64,000 nucleotides of DNA from Stappia stellulata DSM 5886 (GTDB lineage: Bacteria; Pseudomonadota; Alphaproteobacteria; Rhizobiales; Stappiaceae): contig NZ_KE384082.1 of NCBI RefSeq assembly GCF_000423705.1, forward strand, positions 432,843-496,842, in the 5' to 3' direction. Position 1 is the first letter of the stretch. Every line of letters begins with the position of its first letter. Positions 60,906 to 64,000 of the stretch are shown one piece after another. The position numbers and the translations under genes are program-made. The notes under the pieces were generated by a model. That model was not told the origin of the DNA, ran no database searches, and was given only the letters and a program-made list of their open reading frames with translations.

Positions 60906-62774
60906 TCAGGTCGGCGTGTTCTCCCGCGCAAACGTGTCCGCCGTCAGGAAGCCGCCCGACTGCCGGTTCCACAGGTCCGCATAAAGCCCGCCTTGCCGCA
61001 ACAACGCCTCATGCGGACCGTCTTCCACGATCCGGCCCCCGTCCATCACGATGAGACGGTCCATGGCGGCAATCGTCGACAGGCGATGCGCAATCGCGAT
61101 CACCGTCTTGTCGCGCATCAGCTCCGACAGGCTTTCCTGGATCGCGGCCTCGATTTCGGAATCCAGCGCCGAGGTCGCCTCGTCGAGCACGAGGATCGGC
61201 GCGTTCTTGAGGAGCACCCGGGCAATGGCGATGCGCTGGCGCTGACCGCCGGAGAGCTTCACCCCGCGTTCGCCGACATGCGCGTCGAAACCGGTGCGCC
61301 CGCGGCTGTCGGAAAGCTCGGAAATGAAGGTTTCCGCATGAGCCCGGCGCGCCGCCTCCAGCACCTGCGCATCGCTCGCGCCGGCCTGGCCCAGCGCGAT
61401 GTTGTCGCGGATCGAACGGTGCAGCAGTGCGGTGTCCTGGGTGACGACCCCGATCTTGTCCCTGAGCGAGCCTTGCGTCACGGCGGAAACATCCTGGCCG
61501 TCGATCAGGATGCGCCCGCCTTCCAGATCGTAGAAACGCAAAAGCAGGTTGATCATCGTCGACTTGCCGGCACCCGACCGCCCGACAAGCCCGACCTTCT
61601 CGCCCGGCTTGATCGTGAGCGACAGATCCTCGATCACCCCGCCGGCCTTGCCGTAGTGAAAGCGGATGGTTTCGAACGCGATTTCCCCGCGCGGCACGGC
61701 AAGCGCCCCGGCACCCGGACGGTCGGTGACCGTGACCGGTCGGGTGATCGTTTCCGCGCTGTCCTGAAGCGTTCCAAGCGCGCGGAACAGCCCGTTGAGC
61801 TGCCCGAGCAGGCGGCCGAGCAGGACATTGAGGCGCAACACCAGCCCGAGCGTCAGCGCCACGTCGCCGGTGGTCACGGTGCCCGCCAGCCATGCGGAGA
61901 TCGCCAGCGCCGCGATCGCCGCGATCATCACGCCCGACACGACACTCATCAGGCTGCGCACGGTCGTCAACGTGCGGGTGAAACGCCGGATCGCGCCGAG
62001 AAAAACCTCATAGGCGGCGCGCGTGCCCTCGCCCTCCCGCGTGGGCGAACTGAACAGCTTGATCGTCTGGATGTTGCCGTAGGTATCGACGAAACGTCCG
62101 GTGACACCGGAGCCGGCATGGGCGGTTGCGCGGGCGCGGGCCCGGATCTTCGGCACGAAATGGCGGGCGACGAGCGCGAAGACGACCAGCCAGACGAAGA
62201 CCACCGCACCGAACAGCGGATCGAGCCTTGTCAGGATCGTCAAGGTTGTGAGCGCGAAGACAACGATGAACCAGATCACCTGCAAAAGGCTGACCATGAA
62301 GTCGCCGGCCGCCTGTCCCGATTGCCAGACCTTTTGCGAAATGCGCCCGGCAAACTCGTCCTGAAAATAGGCGAGCGACTTGCCGATCACCTGCGCGTGC
62401 CCCTGAAAACGCACCAGGTTGAAGAAACCCGGCACGATCACCTGCTCCTCCACCAGCGCGGTCAAGGCGGCGATGGCTGGGCGAAGCAGCAGCACGGTGA
62501 GCGCCATCAGCGTCAGCATCGGCGCATGATCGGCGAGAAAATCCGCCCGCGAGCCGCTTTCCATCATGTCGACGAGGTCGCCGACGAACACATAAAGCGC
62601 GGCCTCGATCAGCGCCGTCAGCCCGCCGAGCACCAGCATTGCCAGGAACGCGAGCTTCGCCTGCGAAACGAAGAACCAGAGGTAGGAAAGCGCCCCGCGC
62701 GGCACCGGGCCGCCGGGCAACGGCACCAGCGGATCGATCCGTCTCTCGAACCAGGAGAAAACGCGCTCAAACAC
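60906..62774 (-). CDS. ABC exporter (fused membrane and ATPase domains), second of two
   Basis: A 622-residue half-transporter paralogous to the one at 56719. It has six membrane helices (about 30-330) and the ATPase motifs Walker A GRSGAGKST, Q-loop TQDTALLH, signature LSGGQ, Walker B ILVLDEATSALD and H-loop IAHRLS. The start is probably the GTG at 62774 (MFERVFSWFERRIDP), aligned with MFAWFEKMIDP of the paralogue and preceded by GGGAGA; an ATG at 62810 is possible. It is divergent from trmL. Substrate unknown; the two may form a heterodimer or act separately. Confidence 0.9.
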   Translation of the reverse strand: MFERVFSWFERRIDPLVPLPGGPVPRGALSYLWFFVSQAKLAFLAMLVLGGLTALIEAALYVFVGDLVDMMESGSRADFLADHAPMLTLMALTVLLLRPAIAALTALVEEQVIVPGFFNLVRFQGHAQVIGKSLAYFQDEFAGRISQKVWQSGQAAGDFMVSLLQVIWFIVVFALTTLTILTRLDPLFGAVVFVWLVVFALVARHFVPKIRARARATAHAGSGVTGRFVDTYGNIQTIKLFSSPTREGEGTRAAYEVFLGAIRRFTRTLTTVRSLMSVVSGVMIAAIAALAISAWLAGTVTTGDVALTLGLVLRLNVLLGRLLGQLNGLFRALGTLQDSAETITRPVTVTDRPGAGALAVPRGEIAFETIRFHYGKAGGVIEDLSLTIKPGEKVGLVGRSGAGKSTMINLLLRFYDLEGGRILIDGQDVSAVTQGSLRDKIGVVTQDTALLHRSIRDNIALGQAGASDAQVLEAARRAHAETFISELSDSRGRTGFDAHVGERGVKLSGGQRQRIAIARVLLKNAPILVLDEATSALDSEIEAAIQESLSELMRDKTVIAIAHRLSTIAAMDRLIVMDGGRIVEDGPHEALLRQGGLYADLWNRQSGGFLTADTFARENTPT

Positions 62775-62944
62775 CAAACTCTCCCTCGCCTCGGCCCGGC
62801 TTCGCGACACGCCCCGCGCATCCGACAGACCGAATCGAAATGACAGCGCGCCCTCGTCAGTCTATCACCACGGCGCTCGCCCAACCCATGCGCCTGCCGG
62901 CTGGTTTGCCCCACGCCGGCCGCGCCCGGAAACAATGGCCTTCC

Positions 62945-63418
62945 ATGCCGGACCTTGCGCTTTACCAACCCGACATTCCCCAGAACACCGGCACGATCCT
63001 GCGGCTGGCCGCCTGCATGGGCAGCAAGGTTCATCTGATTGAGCCTGCGGGATTCCCGCTCTCCGACCACGCACTGAAACGCGCCGGTATGGATTATCTG
63101 GAGCGCGCACCGCTGGTTCGCCACCTGAATTTCGCGGCCTTCGAAGCCTGGCGGGCGGAAACCGGTCGCCGCCTCGTGCTGATGAGCACCGCGGCAACGA
63201 CGCCCTATACCGGGTTTGCCTTTGCCGATACGGACATCCTGATGCTCGGGCGCGAAAGCGCCGGCGTCCCGCAGGAGGTGCATGCGGGCGCCGATGCCAG
63301 GCTGACCATTCCGATGCACCCGGGCCTGCGCTCGCTCAACGTCGCGGTCTCCGCCGCGATGGTGCTCGGCGAGGCACTGCGCCAGACCGGCGGGTTCGCG
63401 ATGCCGCCGGAACAATAA
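62945..63418 (+). CDS. trmL: tRNA (cytidine(34)-2'-O)-methyltransferase
   Basis: TrmL methylates the wobble nucleotide ribose of certain tRNA-Leu species. The 157-residue product is a SPOUT enzyme with a trefoil knot: start LALYQPDIPQNTGTILRLAACMG, then HLIEPAGFPLSDHALKRAGMDY, MLGRESAGVP and IPMHPGLRSLNVAVSAAMVLGEALRQ, all characteristic. The ATG at 62945 fits the family start; the long open frame before it is not homologous. Divergent from the exporter gene by 170 bases. Confidence 0.94.
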   Translation: MPDLALYQPDIPQNTGTILRLAACMGSKVHLIEPAGFPLSDHALKRAGMDYLERAPLVRHLNFAAFEAWRAETGRRLVLMSTAATTPYTGFAFADTDILMLGRESAGVPQEVHAGADARLTIPMHPGLRSLNVAVSAAMVLGEALRQTGGFAMPPEQ

Positions 63419-63491
63419 CCGACACGGGCTTGCGCACCCCATTGCGCAAGCTACTGTTGCGCCGGGGATCGCAGGGAAACGGGAGCGGCGA

Positions 63492-64000
63492 ATGAAGCGA
63501 AACGGCGACGCATGGTTCAGTCGGCACCGGGCGGGTGCACAACGGCTGGCCGGAACGCTGGCGGCCGGCGCGGTGCTGGCGATCGCGCTTCCCGCACTCG
63601 CCGCCGAAGACGATGCAACCCTCGACGTGCGCCTGTTCAAGACCTCCGACATCGCGCCCCCGAGCGCCTGTTCGCTGCGTCTGTGGCAAGCCAATCGCGA
63701 TCCCGACACGGACCGCTACGCGCATGTCTTCCTTGAGGATTTCGGATTCGATTTCGCGCGCTCCGCCGCCCGCATCCGCATCGGCGACGCGGTGCCTCGA
63801 CTGACGCGTATCGCCGTCGGCGGCGCGGCCACCGGCTACGACCTCTATCCCGTCCAGCTCTACCGGAGCGACGACGGCGACACGCGCGTCATTCTCGACC
63901 TGACCTTTGCGCCGGAAGAGGGCGAGGCCATCGAGGTGGAAACCGGCAAGCTCACCGTGATCCGCCAGGGCTTTCTTCCCTTCCGCATGAGCGTGGCGGG
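63492..64000 (+). CDS. Exported protein of unknown function, 3' truncated by the window edge
   Basis: An ATG at 63492, preceded by GGGAGCGG, opens a frame that runs to the window end (169 codons visible). The N-terminus is a typical signal peptide: Arg-rich start, Ala/Leu/Gly core and PALAAED cleavage area near residue 36. The mature part starts DDATLDVRLFKTSDI and shows a mixed strand pattern with no repeats, TM segments or recognised motif (one visible Cys in PSACSLRLW). It follows trmL by 73 bases in the same direction. Function unknown. Confidence 0.7.
   Translation, partial: MKRNGDAWFSRHRAGAQRLAGTLAAGAVLAIALPALAAEDDATLDVRLFKTSDIAPPSACSLRLWQANRDPDTDRYAHVFLEDFGFDFARSAARIRIGDAVPRLTRIAVGGAATGYDLYPVQLYRSDDGDTRVILDLTFAPEEGEAIEVETGKLTVIRQGFLPFRMSVA

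Noticed and set aside
1-64000. tRNA, rRNA, insertion sequences, integrases or prophage genes
   Set aside because: Looked for on both strands; no TpsiC-arm with acceptor pairing, no transposase or integrase motifs and no phage structural genes were recognised.

Overview
The window is chromosomal DNA from an alphaproteobacterium, most likely a member of the Hyphomicrobiales (Rhizobiales). The evidence is the high G+C content (roughly two thirds by eye), families typical of the group (DUF1402, DUF1176, HlyU-type regulator, Omp25/RopB-like porin, RlmJ, BluB), an Apt-MtnP-PetCBA neighbourhood, a perfect CtrA-type box (TTAA-N7-TTAA), and dense operons with 4-nt start/stop overlaps. Genus cannot be fixed from sequence alone. 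No rRNA, tRNA, CRISPR array, insertion sequence or prophage was recognised.

Layout. 0-8.9 kb: cell-wall recycling kinase AnmK (5' truncated), small conserved genes, a metallo-beta-lactamase-fold hydrolase, an unusual RGG-rich cold-shock-domain protein with a long leader, GNAT-RlmJ, and a three-gene set for exported proteins including RNase T2. 8.9-10.9 kb: an A+T-richer accessory patch on the minus strand with an orphan membrane protein and a reading frame broken by an in-frame TAA. 11-23 kb: GST, PhnD-like protein, outer-membrane barrel, Na/Ca antiporter, SDR-UvrC, thymidine kinase, HlyU-like, PgsA-MoaD-MoaE and a Bcr/CflA efflux pump. 23-29.6 kb: IlvE divergent from a MarR/response-regulator/kinase operon that resembles PetP-PetR, then CsaA, TetR, ProC and YbjN.

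29.8-36.2 kb is a housekeeping run: UbiK, Lgt, MidA-like methyltransferase, PgeF, an M24-fold protein without metal ligands, a lipoprotein and Prs. 36.2-45.1 kb looks like accessory material lying between prs and rplY: a DUF4399 pseudogene, DUF411, a GT61 glycosyltransferase with UDP-xylose synthase, a SsuABC/TauABC-type ABC importer, and a chemoreceptor beside a secreted Cache-like protein. 45.4-56.5 kb: RplY-Pth-YchF, an exported Ntn-hydrolase, paired MaoC proteins, BluB-Apt, MtnP and the cytochrome bc1 operon petABC.

56.7-62.8 kb holds two paralogous ABC exporters. Between them lie a decayed piece of a third exporter, a 29-codon Cys-containing small ORF followed by two hairpins and a two-helix membrane protein (a possible attenuator leader), and a coiled-coil orphan with a CtrA box. 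TrmL and a 3'-truncated secreted protein close the window.

The least explained parts are the exporter region at 56.7-62.8 kb and the accessory patch at 8.9-10.9 kb. Everything else fits known families. All functional statements rest on motif recognition by eye; no database search was run.
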